NCBI RefSeq assembly: GCF_002777255.1
Contig: NZ_CP017634.1
Coordinates: forward strand, 2,492,903-2,556,902
Source: Candidatus Formimonas warabiya
Lineage (GTDB): Bacteria; Bacillota; Dehalobacteriia; Dehalobacteriales; Dehalobacteriaceae
DNA: 64,000 bases
Direction of reading: 5' to 3'
Part shown: piece by piece, positions 24,246 through 33,639 of the stretch
Layout: every line of letters begins with the position of its first letter
Numbering within the stretch: the stretch's first letter is position 1
The notes under the pieces: model-generated
What the model saw: the letters and a program-made list of their open reading frames with translations, nothing else
The model's database searches: none
What the model was told of the DNA's origin: nothing
Made by a program: the position numbers and the translations under genes

Positions 24246-25559
24246 TTAACCTTCGTTACTTTGTCTTACTACGACCCGAGTACCTTCCACCTTCACCACT
24301 TTAACCTTTGTTTCCCGGGGAACAAAACCGCCTTCAGATACCACATCAATCCGCACTCCGGCAATTTCGATCGCCCCTGCAGGCCGAAGGGGGGTGATGG
24401 TGATGCCTTCCGCCCCTAAGAATTGGGTCAGACTTTCCTCCGGTGCTACATAACCGGCGGATTTTTCCTGGCGCAACCCTAAGATCAAACGGCTCCACAC
24501 CCGTCTGGTCTTGACAAATTTAAAGCTGGCCACTACGAGAACTGCTGTTCCGAGCAAGGCTATGATAAGGGAGATCACAGCCTGCTCCATACTGGCAGAA
24601 GACATGACGATACTCACCACCAGCGCGGCAATACCGGCAACGCCGGCAAAACCAAAGCCCGGCACCACCAATGCTTCCACTAAAAGCAAAATAATTCCTA
24701 CCATAAATAATAGGATCGCTTCCCATCCGGTGAAGCCGGCCAGGATATGCCCGCCAAAATATAATCCCATGGAAATCAAGCCGATGGTGCCGGCAATGCC
24801 CCATCCGATGGTCAAAATCTCCAAAACCAGGCCTGCAATCCCTAAAGTCAAAAGAACAGGGCTGACATAAGGGCTGGTGGCCCAGCGGGCCAGCATTTCC
24901 GCCGGACCGGGCTGGACCTCCACAATCCGGGCACCGCTCAGATCCGACAGCTTCAGCACCTCTGCCCGGTCAAGAGCGGCATAATCGGCGAATTTTAGGT
25001 CCAAGGCCTGCTTTTGGGTTAAAGTAAGCAGTTTCCCCTTTTCCTTCAACCCGGGAATGACGATGTCCGAGTCAGCCATGGCAGCCGCAATGTTCCCATC
25101 CCGGCCGTAAGCCTCCGCCGTTGCTCTCAGCTCCTGGGCCCACATGGAAACCACTTTTTCATCCGCTTTCTCCTCTCCCGCCCTGGGTTCCGCTGCCCCA
25201 ATCGTGGTTCCGCTTGCCATAAAAATCTTTTCGCCTGCCAGCGTAATCAATGCTCCGGCCGAAATGGCCTTCTTCGTGACAAAGCTGGATGTGGGTACGG
25301 TAGATGCCAGGGCCCGTTCTTTGATCCGAATGGCGGCGTCAATATAGCCTCCGTAGGTATCGATTTCCAAAATCACTCTGGCAGCACCTGCTTGTTCCGC
25401 TTCTTCATAAATTCTTTCCACAAAAGTGGCCAAGCCAGGATCAATGGTGCCCTTGATCGGTACCACATAAACCAAGTCGCCGGGTTTGGCAAAAACAGGC
25501 ACCACGAGCGAGAAAAACAATATTACTGCACACAAAACCTGAAGAGCCGATTTTTTCAT
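24246..25559 (-). CDS. nfeD: NfeD, membrane-bound ClpP-class serine protease homologue
   Basis: 437 residues. A signal or anchor helix (5-25) is followed by a ClpP-like protease domain with EIDTYGGYIDAAIRIKE and TKKAISAGALITLAG, where the serine is the likely nucleophile. Four or five membrane helices (about 225-345) and a C-terminal OB-fold NfeD domain (EGITITPLRPAGAIEIAG) complete it. NfeD proteins act with flotillin-type proteins, and floA is the next gene. TGAGGTGACTAG precedes the ATG. Confidence 0.92.
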   Translation of the reverse strand: MKKSALQVLCAVILFFSLVVPVFAKPGDLVYVVPIKGTIDPGLATFVERIYEEAEQAGAARVILEIDTYGGYIDAAIRIKERALASTVPTSSFVTKKAISAGALITLAGEKIFMASGTTIGAAEPRAGEEKADEKVVSMWAQELRATAEAYGRDGNIAAAMADSDIVIPGLKEKGKLLTLTQKQALDLKFADYAALDRAEVLKLSDLSGARIVEVQPGPAEMLARWATSPYVSPVLLTLGIAGLVLEILTIGWGIAGTIGLISMGLYFGGHILAGFTGWEAILLFMVGIILLLVEALVVPGFGFAGVAGIAALVVSIVMSSASMEQAVISLIIALLGTAVLVVASFKFVKTRRVWSRLILGLRQEKSAGYVAPEESLTQFLGAEGITITPLRPAGAIEIAGVRIDVVSEGGFVPRETKVKVVKVEGTRVVVRQSNEG

Positions 25560-25599
25560 CTAGTCACCTCATTTTAAGAAAATACCCAACTTACGTTTT

Positions 25600-25629
25600 A
25601 TTATACCAATATTTTACGTCTTTTGACAA
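25600..25629 (-). promoter_or_regulatory. Sigma-A promoter of nfeD-floA
   Basis: TTGTCA (25624-25629), an 18-base spacer and a perfect TATAAT (25600-25605) on the minus strand, about 40 bases before the nfeD start. Confidence 0.7.
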
Positions 25630-25757
25630 TGATAACCGGGGCACGGAAGCCATTTCTAGCATCTCACATCCGTTCCGAAAGCATACATCGCCCGGACAGG
25701 CTGCCGAGGCAAAGTCTTCCACACCTGCTCAGGTCGATGGAGGACAAAGACTATATC

Positions 25758-25799
25758 CCAAAAGAAAAAGCTGCCCATCACTTCCGTGACGGGACAGCT
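25758..25799 (-). terminator. Rho-independent terminator after the dipeptidase gene
   Basis: On the minus strand AGCTGTCCCGTCAC pairs with GTGATGGGCAGCT (two mismatches) around GGAA, followed by TTTTCTTTT. It closes the peptide operon and separates it from nfeD. Confidence 0.85.
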
Positions 25800-25839
25800 C
25801 CCTTTCATAAGAATACTCCCGCTGCCAATAACATGCTGG

Positions 25840-27243
25840 TTACTTAAGGAGCAGGTATAAGGCCTGGGCATAAATTTTCGTACAGAGCATAAGATCCTCT
25901 ACCGTAATGTATTCGTCAATTTCATGAGCCAATTCTCTTTGTCCCGGGAAAACAGGTCCGTAGGCTACAAAATTCTCCATCGCCCGGCAATAGGTGCCTC
26001 CCCCAATTACTACAGGCTCTTCCGAACGGTTAGTCATTTCTTGATACACTTTCCACAAAGTTTGCACCAAAGAAGCGTCTTTGGGAACATAAAGGGGCGC
26101 TTTATCCTGCACCATCACAGGCTCCAGCCCTCTTTGCCGACAGGCAGCGACAATCTTTCCCCAGATATCCTCTTTATCGGCATGGATTGGAAAACGCAGA
26201 TCAAAGGCAGCCTTTCCTCCCTCAGGAGATATAGTGAGCACACCGAGAGAGAGGGTCAGCGGGCCAGAGATATCGTCTGCACAAGAGATACCCAGTTTTT
26301 CCCCCTGATAACCGTCAGCAAAAAGATCCGCTAAAGCACAAATATACTTCTCTGCCCGCTGAGGCATCGGTTTCAGGTCTCTTAAAAATCCCAGCAATAG
26401 GTTGATGGCATTGATGCCATTCCAGGGCTGAGCAGAGTGGGCACTTTGCCCCTTGGCTCTAACGACAAAAAAACCTCTTTCTTGCATTAAACTTAAGGCA
26501 TCCTTGTGCGGACAGGCCTCTATGAAAGCATTGAGCGTCATCAAATCAGCCTGATCTCCCCATAATTCAACACTGGCCTCCGCCGGCACCACATTTACTC
26601 TAGTGCCCCCCTTCACCTCTCTGATTGTGAGCCCGGCGGGTTCTTTTTCCCATGGCCAATCCTGCTGAATCGTAAAACGAATAATGGCTTTTTCTCCGTG
26701 TATTACGGGAAATTCACCATCCGGAGAAAAACCGCCCCAGGGCTTTTCCTCTTTCGAGAGATAGTATTGAATGCAGCGGAACCCCGTCTCTTCATCGGTG
26801 CCAATGATATGCCGCAACCGGTTTTGCACCGGCAAGCCACTTTCTTTAATCGCTTTCATGGCAAAAAGGGATGCTACCAGAGGTCCTTTATCATCAATGG
26901 AACCACGGCCAAAGAGTTTCCCATCTACCACTTTCCCTGCAAAAGGGGGATAGGTCCAACCCTCTCCCGCCGGCACGATATCAATATGGGAAAGGACTCC
27001 GATCATTTTCCCCCCCGCACCATAGTCAATAATACCGGCATACCCGTCTAAATTCTTGGTGGCAAAACCCATATTCCGCCCGACCGCCAAAGCCTCCTCT
27101 AAAGCAGCAGCTATTGGGGCACCAAAGGGGGCCTGAGGATCCTTGCTTTCTTCATAAACACTGTTAAAGGCGATCAGGCGCTGGACAGTAGCCAGCAACT
27201 CATCCTGACAGCCGTCTATGATCCGGTTCAGTATCTTTTCCAT
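25840..27243 (-). CDS. pepV: PepV-like M20 dipeptidase
   Basis: A 467-residue zinc exopeptidase of the M20 family. GVLSHIDIVPAGEGW carries the first metal ligand and the catalytic Asp, GRGSIDDKGP the bridging Asp, and GTDEETGF the catalytic Glu pair; the C-terminal histidine is in ELAHEIDEYI. PepV cleaves dipeptides, including beta-Ala-His. The ATG at 27243 follows AAGGAGATAAAG; an eight-codon extension is less likely. Last gene of the island that starts with the peptide transporter, so it probably finishes peptide breakdown. Confidence 0.88.
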   Translation of the reverse strand: MEKILNRIIDGCQDELLATVQRLIAFNSVYEESKDPQAPFGAPIAAALEEALAVGRNMGFATKNLDGYAGIIDYGAGGKMIGVLSHIDIVPAGEGWTYPPFAGKVVDGKLFGRGSIDDKGPLVASLFAMKAIKESGLPVQNRLRHIIGTDEETGFRCIQYYLSKEEKPWGGFSPDGEFPVIHGEKAIIRFTIQQDWPWEKEPAGLTIREVKGGTRVNVVPAEASVELWGDQADLMTLNAFIEACPHKDALSLMQERGFFVVRAKGQSAHSAQPWNGINAINLLLGFLRDLKPMPQRAEKYICALADLFADGYQGEKLGISCADDISGPLTLSLGVLTISPEGGKAAFDLRFPIHADKEDIWGKIVAACRQRGLEPVMVQDKAPLYVPKDASLVQTLWKVYQEMTNRSEEPVVIGGGTYCRAMENFVAYGPVFPGQRELAHEIDEYITVEDLMLCTKIYAQALYLLLK

Positions 27244-27387
27244 CTTTATCTCCTTATGATTGCCCATTGTCCTAGAATTTTGTGCTTTCCGGGGGAACCC
27301 CCCTGCTGGGGAAAAAATATGGGGAATTCCTCCGGAAGTACAGGGGGTAATGGATCTTTATAGTACGATCAAGGTGCTGTGAAAAAC

Positions 27388-28404
27388 TTATTGATTCTGA
27401 GCAAATTTCTCATAAAAAATCGGTAAATAAGCATATAGGGAAGGGGCTCCCCCGGTATGCAGAAAGAGGACATTTTCCCCTTTTTTGAAATAACCCTTTT
27501 TGATCAGGTCGATTAAGCCGGACATGCATTTACCGGTATAAACCGGATCAAGAAGGATTCCTTCCGTTTTTGCCACAAGATCCACGGCATCAACCATGGC
27601 CTGGGTGGGCCGGGAATAGCCCTCTCCCACATATTCATCAAAAACAAGAATATCTTCTCTAGGGATCGTAATGTCTAGATCCAGTTTGGCAATGGTTTTA
27701 TTGATAATCCCTTGGAGCAAGTCTTTTTCCGACTCGCTTTTTCTATTGATCGAGATCCCAATCACCGGCACATCATAATGATAGGCTCTTAACCCCAGTA
27801 ACAAACCGGAATGGGTACCGCCGCTGCCACTGGTAACGACGATTTTATGAAAGGTAATTCCCATGTCAAAGCTCTGTCGGATCATCTCCTGGGCACAAAC
27901 CATATAGCCCAAATCTCCCACCTCATTGGAACCGCCCGTAGGGATAATGTACGCCTTCCGTCCCAAGTCCGCTACTTTCACAGCTTCTTTTTCCATCACC
28001 TCCATCAGGTTAGTGCCACCGGGGACCACGGTAACCGTTTCCACCCCCAGTAAATGAAAAAGGAAGTTATTTCCTGATGATTGGGGATGATAGCTACCCG
28101 GTACCCTTTCTTCCAAAACCAGACGACACTTCATTCCTTCTTTGACAGCAGTGGCCAGGGTCAGCCGGCAATGATTTGATTGCACCGCGCCACAGGTAAT
28201 TAAGGTATCACATCCTTGTTGGATAGCCTCTGCAACCAAAAATTCCAGTTTTCTTGTTTTGTTGCCCCCAAAGGCCGCCCCCAGCGTATCATCCCTTTTC
28301 ATGAAGATATTAGGGCCATCCCAGATCCGGGATAAACGTTCCAGCTTCTCAATCGGGGTAGGGCCCTGATAATAGCGGCGTCGCGGGAAAATAGATAAAT
28401 CCAT
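27388..28404 (-). CDS. dcyD: D-cysteine desulfhydrase / ACC deaminase-family PLP enzyme
   Basis: 338 residues of the tryptophan-synthase-beta fold. The PLP lysine is K49 in AFGGNKTRKLEFL. TCGAVQSNHCRLTLA and VVTSGSGGTHSGLLLG match D-cysteine desulfhydrase and ACC deaminase. It would release pyruvate, ammonia and sulfide from D-cysteine, or act on another D-amino acid; the exact substrate is uncertain. AAAGGAGCAATTGGT precedes the ATG. It follows the racemase by 20 bases. Confidence 0.82.
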   Translation of the reverse strand: MDLSIFPRRRYYQGPTPIEKLERLSRIWDGPNIFMKRDDTLGAAFGGNKTRKLEFLVAEAIQQGCDTLITCGAVQSNHCRLTLATAVKEGMKCRLVLEERVPGSYHPQSSGNNFLFHLLGVETVTVVPGGTNLMEVMEKEAVKVADLGRKAYIIPTGGSNEVGDLGYMVCAQEMIRQSFDMGITFHKIVVTSGSGGTHSGLLLGLRAYHYDVPVIGISINRKSESEKDLLQGIINKTIAKLDLDITIPREDILVFDEYVGEGYSRPTQAMVDAVDLVAKTEGILLDPVYTGKCMSGLIDLIKKGYFKKGENVLFLHTGGAPSLYAYLPIFYEKFAQNQ

Positions 28405-28424
28405 ACCAATTGCTCCTTTAAAGT

Positions 28425-29216
28425 TTATTCTTGATCTTTACGTTCATTCCATAAGCCTTCGAGATGATAATCCTCTTCAATATGCCACTCTTTAATCTCT
28501 CCTCTATCGGGAAGGGTAAAGCTGCCAATCTTACTGGTATACCAATTCATCTTCTCTCTCACTTCCACTAAAAGTTCGGCATATTTTAAGGCAGCCAACA
28601 TGGAATCAATCACAGGCACGGAAAACTCCTTCTGTAATTGCGCAAAAAAACCAAATTGCATGGTACAGCCTAAGATAATGATTTCCGCCCGGTCTTTTTC
28701 AATGGCCAGAGCTATTTCCTGCCGCATCCGCTTTTCGGTGGTGCCGGGAGCGGCATGGAATTGTAAAACCCCCATATCTAAACTGCGGAAAGAAGCCAAT
28801 TTCTTGGTAAAACCATACTTATCCACATTATCGCGCATGGTTAGGATCCATTTATTCCGACCCACAATAATGGAAAAAGTGTTCCCCAGGCTTGCCGCCA
28901 AGTGGAGGGAGGATTCTTCCGGAGCAGTTACCACCATGTGCTCACAAATTTCCCGGGCGGCATAAAGTACCGGATCGTAAAAACAGCCGATAATGGCGGC
29001 GTCATAACCCTGATTTTCCCCTTCCTTCACCAGTCTCAATATTTCCGTGGAAGCCAGTGCTTCGTAATAGAGCGCTTCCAGATGCTTAGGCCCTTTGGAA
29101 ACATTGACCACATCGACAATGGTGTTGTCATCTTTGTATTTTTCCAGATACTCTTTGGTTTCCTGATTCATCGTGCTATAGCTGGTCGGCTTGATATACA
29201 ATATCTTTTTAGGCAT
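28425..29216 (-). CDS. Asp/Glu/hydantoin racemase-family protein
   Basis: 263 residues with the two catalytic cysteines of the family: C78 in AAIIGCFYDP and C184 in IIILGCTMQFG. The fold and the TAPEESSLHLAASLG segment fit hydantoin or amino-acid racemases. Beside a D-amino-acid lyase and peptide hydrolases, a role in interconverting released amino acids (or their derivatives) is likely. The specific substrate cannot be named. AAGGGAGATGAGCC precedes the ATG. Confidence 0.8.
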   Translation of the reverse strand: MPKKILYIKPTSYSTMNQETKEYLEKYKDDNTIVDVVNVSKGPKHLEALYYEALASTEILRLVKEGENQGYDAAIIGCFYDPVLYAAREICEHMVVTAPEESSLHLAASLGNTFSIIVGRNKWILTMRDNVDKYGFTKKLASFRSLDMGVLQFHAAPGTTEKRMRQEIALAIEKDRAEIIILGCTMQFGFFAQLQKEFSVPVIDSMLAALKYAELLVEVREKMNWYTSKIGSFTLPDRGEIKEWHIEEDYHLEGLWNERKDQE

Positions 29217-29244
29217 TGGCTCATCTCCCTTGCCGTATCTGGAC

Positions 29245-30315
29245 TTAATATCCGGCTACACCCAATTTTCGGGCGAACTCCCGGGCAATGGCATTCAAAT
29301 AGACCCCATCTTGTTCAAACACCTCTCCATCCAAAATCATGGTAGGATGCAAAACGGTGCCGTCGGTATGAGCGGCCGCATGCCAATAAGCTCCGCCCAC
29401 CGTGACCCCCTGGCTGCCGATGCCGAATTCCATGCAGCCAAAGACCCGCTCATCTTCCACAATCCGGCCCGTGGGCTTGGTTACCCCAGGATTGAAGCCT
29501 TGAGAATAATGGGCCAGACGGTACATATTGGGATCGTGAAAAGAGTCCAGCCAGTTCTTGAAGATTTGGGCCTCCGGCCCGTCCCCGGTCACGTCCACAA
29601 TCCGGCCCGCCTTAAACTCCAAGCAAACTGGGTGTTTGATGATCCCCAGCTCCGTAGGCGGAAAAATCGCCCCATCAAACACCAGGGTCCCTTCAATCGT
29701 CTCCTCAACAGGACACCAGCTCGTCTGACCGCAAAGCATCACCGGATAGCCTTTTTTCGTGGCCTTTTGCCCGGAATGGCGTACTTTGCGCCCGCCAAAA
29801 GAGCCTTTTAAATTGGTACCTTCCTTGGATTGAATGATGATCTCATTGGCTTGCTCAATCCGGGCCTTAAAATACTCACCCAGCTCGATCACCAAATCAT
29901 AATCCACATTGGCAATGGTATTGACCAGCATTTCCACATCCATGCCTAAAAGGCAGATATAGCGGGCGCCGTTGACATCCACCGCCTGCCGGTAAGCGTC
30001 GGAATGCATAGTGGTGGCATAAGTAAACTCGATCCAGACATCTGCCTGGGCAATGGCTCCGGCTACGGGGGCAGGGGGAGCTACAAAAGACCCTTTTGCC
30101 GTGGGATAGTAAATCACCGTGGGCATGGCCCCTACCGTGAACGCCGCATTGGCGGCAGCTTCCGCCACCCGGCGGTCGGTAGAAGAATCATAGGTGATGA
30201 CCACGTTTTCTCCGGGCTTAACCAGCATCACCTCTTTAACCAGCTTTAAGGCGCCTTTTGCCACCTCAAAGCTTTTATATTCATCCCGCATCTCAATCCC
30301 AATGTTATATTCCAT
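29245..30315 (-). CDS. M29/COG2309-type metallo-hydrolase, paralogue A
   Basis: 356 residues of the family that contains aminopeptidase T (M29) and the related NicX dioxygenases. Likely metal ligands lie in LAHYSQGFNPG, EDERVFGCMEFGIG and AAAHTDGTVLHPT (H-x-D). The N-terminal MEYNIGIEMRDEYKSFE matches paralogue B almost exactly, which fixes the start at the ATG 30315 behind GGAGAGGC; a 20-codon upstream extension would run into paralogue B. First pair of a four-gene tandem array. Confidence 0.78.
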   Translation of the reverse strand: MEYNIGIEMRDEYKSFEVAKGALKLVKEVMLVKPGENVVITYDSSTDRRVAEAAANAAFTVGAMPTVIYYPTAKGSFVAPPAPVAGAIAQADVWIEFTYATTMHSDAYRQAVDVNGARYICLLGMDVEMLVNTIANVDYDLVIELGEYFKARIEQANEIIIQSKEGTNLKGSFGGRKVRHSGQKATKKGYPVMLCGQTSWCPVEETIEGTLVFDGAIFPPTELGIIKHPVCLEFKAGRIVDVTGDGPEAQIFKNWLDSFHDPNMYRLAHYSQGFNPGVTKPTGRIVEDERVFGCMEFGIGSQGVTVGGAYWHAAAHTDGTVLHPTMILDGEVFEQDGVYLNAIAREFARKLGVAGY

Positions 30316-30358
30316 TTTTAGCCTCTCCTCTCTTTTTCTTACTTCTGAGAAATACCGG

Positions 30359-31423
30359 TTAGTAACCCGCCACACTCAGCTTTCGGCAGAATTCCCGCGC
30401 CTCCGGGTCCAAATAAACCCCATCCTCTTCAAATACCTTGCCATCCAAAATGATGGTAGGATGCAATACGATGCCATCTGTATGGGAAGCGGCAGTCCAG
30501 AAAGAGCCTCCTAAAGATTTGCCCTGACTGCCGATACCGAACTCGATGCAGCCAAAAACCCGTTCATCTTCCACAATCCGCCCGGTGGGTCTGGTGACAC
30601 CCGGATTGAAACCCAGTGAATAATGGGCCAGTCGATACATGTTGGGATCGTGAAATGCGTCCAGCCAATTTTTAAAAATCCGGGCGGATGGTCCCCCGCT
30701 AATTTCAGTAATCCGGCCCTTTCGGAATTGCAGCCTGATCTCTTCATCTAACAGACCCAGCTCGGCAGGAGGGAATAAGGCGCCGTCGAAGACCAGGGAG
30801 CCTTCAATCGTCTCCTCCACCGGGCAAACCGTAACCTGGCCGCATAACATCACCGGGAATCCCTTTTTTGTAGCTTTTTGTCCGGAATGTTTCACATAAC
30901 GGTCCTTTTTGCATGCCCGCAAATCAGTGCCCTTTTTTGACCGCACCATGATCTCGTCGGCTTGCTCCAAAACCCTAACCAGGTATTCCCCAAACTCAAT
31001 CACCGTTTCACAATCGACCTGGGCAATGGTGTTTACCAGCATTTCCACGTCCATCCCGGTGAGGCAGGTATAACGTGCACCCGACTCCATCGCAGTGCGA
31101 AAGGCGGGGGAATGCATGATCGTCTGATAGGCCAGCTCTATCCAGACATCTGCTTGGGCTACCCCTCCCGCCACAGGTGCCGGGGGCTGGGTAAAGGCCT
31201 CTTTTTGCACAGGATGCTGAATCAGCACCGGCATCGCCCCCAGCGCAAAAACTGCATTGGCAATAGCATAGGCCACCCGTTTATCGGTAGCAGTATCGAC
31301 TGTCACCGCCACATTTTCTCCCGGTTTAACCAGCATAATATCTTTGACCAGCGTCATGGCTCCTTTGGCCAGCTCAAAACTCTTATACTCATTTCTCATC
31401 TCAATGCCGATATTGTACTCCAC
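30359..31423 (-). CDS. M29/COG2309-type metallo-hydrolase, paralogue B
   Basis: 354 residues, very similar to paralogue A from MEYNIGIEMRNEYKSFELAK to the C-terminal KLSVAGY. HYSLGFNPG, EDERVFGCIEFGIGSQGK and AASHTDGIVLHPT keep the same candidate metal ligands. The close similarity points to a fairly recent tandem duplication. Aminopeptidase activity is the family expectation; 2,5-dihydroxypyridine dioxygenase annotations also occur for such proteins. Confidence 0.78.
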   Translation of the reverse strand: MEYNIGIEMRNEYKSFELAKGAMTLVKDIMLVKPGENVAVTVDTATDKRVAYAIANAVFALGAMPVLIQHPVQKEAFTQPPAPVAGGVAQADVWIELAYQTIMHSPAFRTAMESGARYTCLTGMDVEMLVNTIAQVDCETVIEFGEYLVRVLEQADEIMVRSKKGTDLRACKKDRYVKHSGQKATKKGFPVMLCGQVTVCPVEETIEGSLVFDGALFPPAELGLLDEEIRLQFRKGRITEISGGPSARIFKNWLDAFHDPNMYRLAHYSLGFNPGVTRPTGRIVEDERVFGCIEFGIGSQGKSLGGSFWTAASHTDGIVLHPTIILDGKVFEEDGVYLDPEAREFCRKLSVAGY

Positions 31424-31456
31424 ATCAACCCCTCCTTGTCCCCGGGCATTTCTTTG

Positions 31457-32500
31457 CTATTTGCCCAGCTTTTTCGCATATTCCTGCAAATCCTGATCCA
31501 CAATTTGTCCGTTGATGGTGATGGGCACCCCATCTAAATAAACAGAGGCATTCAGGCAGGTGCCGTCGATATGGGAGGGCGCCGGAATACCTGCAGGAGG
31601 AATCAAAAAGCTGCCCACAGCCCCAAAGCCCCATTGGGACCCGCCCCATAACCTTTCATCTTCGCCAATTTGACCCGTCAGCTTGGCTTGGGGATGAAAA
31701 CCACAGCAGACATGGGCAGGCCGAAGCATTTGGGGATGATGGAAGTTGCGCAGATAACTTTCCCAGGCGTCAGCAACGCGCCCCCCTTCTACTCGTTCTA
31801 TCACCCCGTTTTTCATATATACCTTCACCGGTGTGTCCAAAATTCCAAACTGGGGTACCAAAGAGCCGTCAAAAACGATCACCCCGTTGACCGTGTCCAG
31901 ATCCGGCGCCCAGGACACCATGCCGGACAGCATATGGGTGCCGGGTTTATCCGCATAGCCGTTGCGGCTATTGACCGGATGGTCAGGATGATTATCGAAT
32001 TCTACATCTTCTCCCGCCGGGGTGGTAATTCTTACATGTCTGGCTTTTTTTATTTTTTCTACGACCGCATCTAATAAAGCTTTCAAGGCAGCATGGTCCG
32101 TTCGGGCAAAAAGACGGACAAATACATCGGTATGCATGGCGGGGAGGCATAAAAACCGCAGTCTTTGATTGTTTTTTGCTACTATTTCATAGGTTTCCGA
32201 ATACAAAAGATACATGGTATTAAACTCCACCCAGCAGTCTGCCTGAAGCAAAGCGGCGCGAATGGATTCAGAAGGCAGAAAGTCGTCCGTCTGCTTTCCG
32301 GGGCCATAAGGAGTGGCGGTCCAGATCACCATCGGCTTGCCCCCGGCGGAAAAAATAGCCCGGGCCGCAGCGTTGACCACCCGCTCATCGCTATTGCTGT
32401 CCGCGGTTAAAACGAAGGTCTCTCCTTCCTTTACCTGAAACAGTTCCTGTACCAAGACATCTGCCGCTTTGCCCAGCTCATACTCATACAAAAAACTCAC
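31457..32500 (-). CDS. M29/COG2309-type metallo-hydrolase, paralogue C
   Basis: 347 residues. More distant from A and B, closer to paralogue D: LRPAHVCCGFHPQAKL, EDERLWGGSQWGFGAVG and GIPAPSHIDGTCLN hold the HxD motif. GTG at 32498-32500 (MSFLYEYELGKAADVLVQ) follows AGAGAGGTG by six bases and lines up with the D start; an in-frame ATG 23 codons upstream has no ribosome site. It is 33 bases upstream of paralogue B. Confidence 0.75.
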   Translation of the reverse strand: MSFLYEYELGKAADVLVQELFQVKEGETFVLTADSNSDERVVNAAARAIFSAGGKPMVIWTATPYGPGKQTDDFLPSESIRAALLQADCWVEFNTMYLLYSETYEIVAKNNQRLRFLCLPAMHTDVFVRLFARTDHAALKALLDAVVEKIKKARHVRITTPAGEDVEFDNHPDHPVNSRNGYADKPGTHMLSGMVSWAPDLDTVNGVIVFDGSLVPQFGILDTPVKVYMKNGVIERVEGGRVADAWESYLRNFHHPQMLRPAHVCCGFHPQAKLTGQIGEDERLWGGSQWGFGAVGSFLIPPAGIPAPSHIDGTCLNASVYLDGVPITINGQIVDQDLQEYAKKLGK

Positions 32501-32598
32501 TTTTGACACCTCTCTTTTGTTAATATTAAAGCAAGTTCTTGAATTCAAAAGGAATTTTTTTTGCTCCATTTGAATTGAAGAATTGCCTACTACCCTGG

Positions 32599-33639
32599 TT
32601 AGCAGGCTCTTTTTATCCTTTTGGCATCTTCCTGCAAGTCTTCACTGACTACCTCACCATTGATCCATAAAGCTTCTCCATCTAAAATAATGCTGGTGTT
32701 TAAGGAAACAGCGTCGGAATGGGAGGGAGCAGGAATGCCGTTGGGGGGCAATAAACCGGCCCCAATGCTGCCAAACCCCCAGGTAGTGGACCCCCAAACC
32801 CGCTGGTCCTGCAGAATATCTCCCGCCAGGGAAGCACCCGGATTAAAGCCAATGCCGGCATGCGCTACCGAGAGCATTTGAGGATGATGAAAACTTCGCA
32901 GCCAGCTCTCATATGCCTGCGCCTCTTTGCCTCCGGACAGGGAGACGATTTTTCCCTGCTGAACATGAATTTTGATCGGCGTATGGATGAGGCCGATATC
33001 AGGTGCCACCGAACCATCCAAGACGATGGTGCCGTTGATGCTCTCCAAAGCCGGTGTCCAGCTGATTTGACCGACGAACAGATGGGTTCCCGGTCGGTCA
33101 GCCTGGCCCAGCTTACAGGATATGGGCCGGCCGGCCACATTTTCAAAGGATATTTCCGCACCGGAGGGGGCAATCATGTCCACTCTCTTCGCCTTTTTGA
33201 TTTTTTCGTGCAAGGCCCGGGAAAAGCGCCTCATTGCGGGGTAATCAATCTGGCCCACGCACCGGATCATGGTTTGGGCATTGGCGCCGGTGAGACAGAA
33301 ATGGCGCAGGTTCTGATTGTTTTTCATGGCAAAATAATAGGGGGTGGAATAAAGGAGCCATTGGACATTCAGTTCCACCCAAATATCCGCTTTCTCCAAA
33401 AGACCGCATAAAGGTTCCAGAGGTAAGTAAACATCCGCAGCCTCACTCACGCTCAAAGGGGTAGCTACCCAGGCAATCAAAGCTTTCGCCCCGGCCATCG
33501 TGGCGGACCGGGATAAAAATTCTACTACCTGCCGATCTGTTTCCGTGTCCGCCGTAATCACGAAAACCTCCCCTTTTTTCGTCTTCAGCAGATCATTGAC
33601 CAGCAAATCTGTAGCCAGCTGCAAATCACTTTGATACAT
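32599..33639 (-). CDS. M29/COG2309-type metallo-hydrolase, paralogue D
   Basis: 346 residues beginning MYQSDLQLATDLLVNDLLK. LSVAHAGIGFNPGASL, QDQRVWGSTTWGFGSIG and GIPAPSHSDAVSLN correspond to the metal-site segments; the acidic EDER of the others is QDQR here. The ATG 33639 is nine bases from GAGGGG and overlaps the 3' end of the oppF-like gene by 14 bases. It therefore belongs to the transporter transcript. Together C and D form the second pair of the array. Confidence 0.75.
   Translation of the reverse strand: MYQSDLQLATDLLVNDLLKTKKGEVFVITADTETDRQVVEFLSRSATMAGAKALIAWVATPLSVSEAADVYLPLEPLCGLLEKADIWVELNVQWLLYSTPYYFAMKNNQNLRHFCLTGANAQTMIRCVGQIDYPAMRRFSRALHEKIKKAKRVDMIAPSGAEISFENVAGRPISCKLGQADRPGTHLFVGQISWTPALESINGTIVLDGSVAPDIGLIHTPIKIHVQQGKIVSLSGGKEAQAYESWLRSFHHPQMLSVAHAGIGFNPGASLAGDILQDQRVWGSTTWGFGSIGAGLLPPNGIPAPSHSDAVSLNTSIILDGEALWINGEVVSEDLQEDAKRIKRAC

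Noticed and set aside
29191-29811. A 206-codon plus-strand open frame over the M29-type gene A
   Set aside because: Antisense to a gene with clear family motifs and a good ribosome site.
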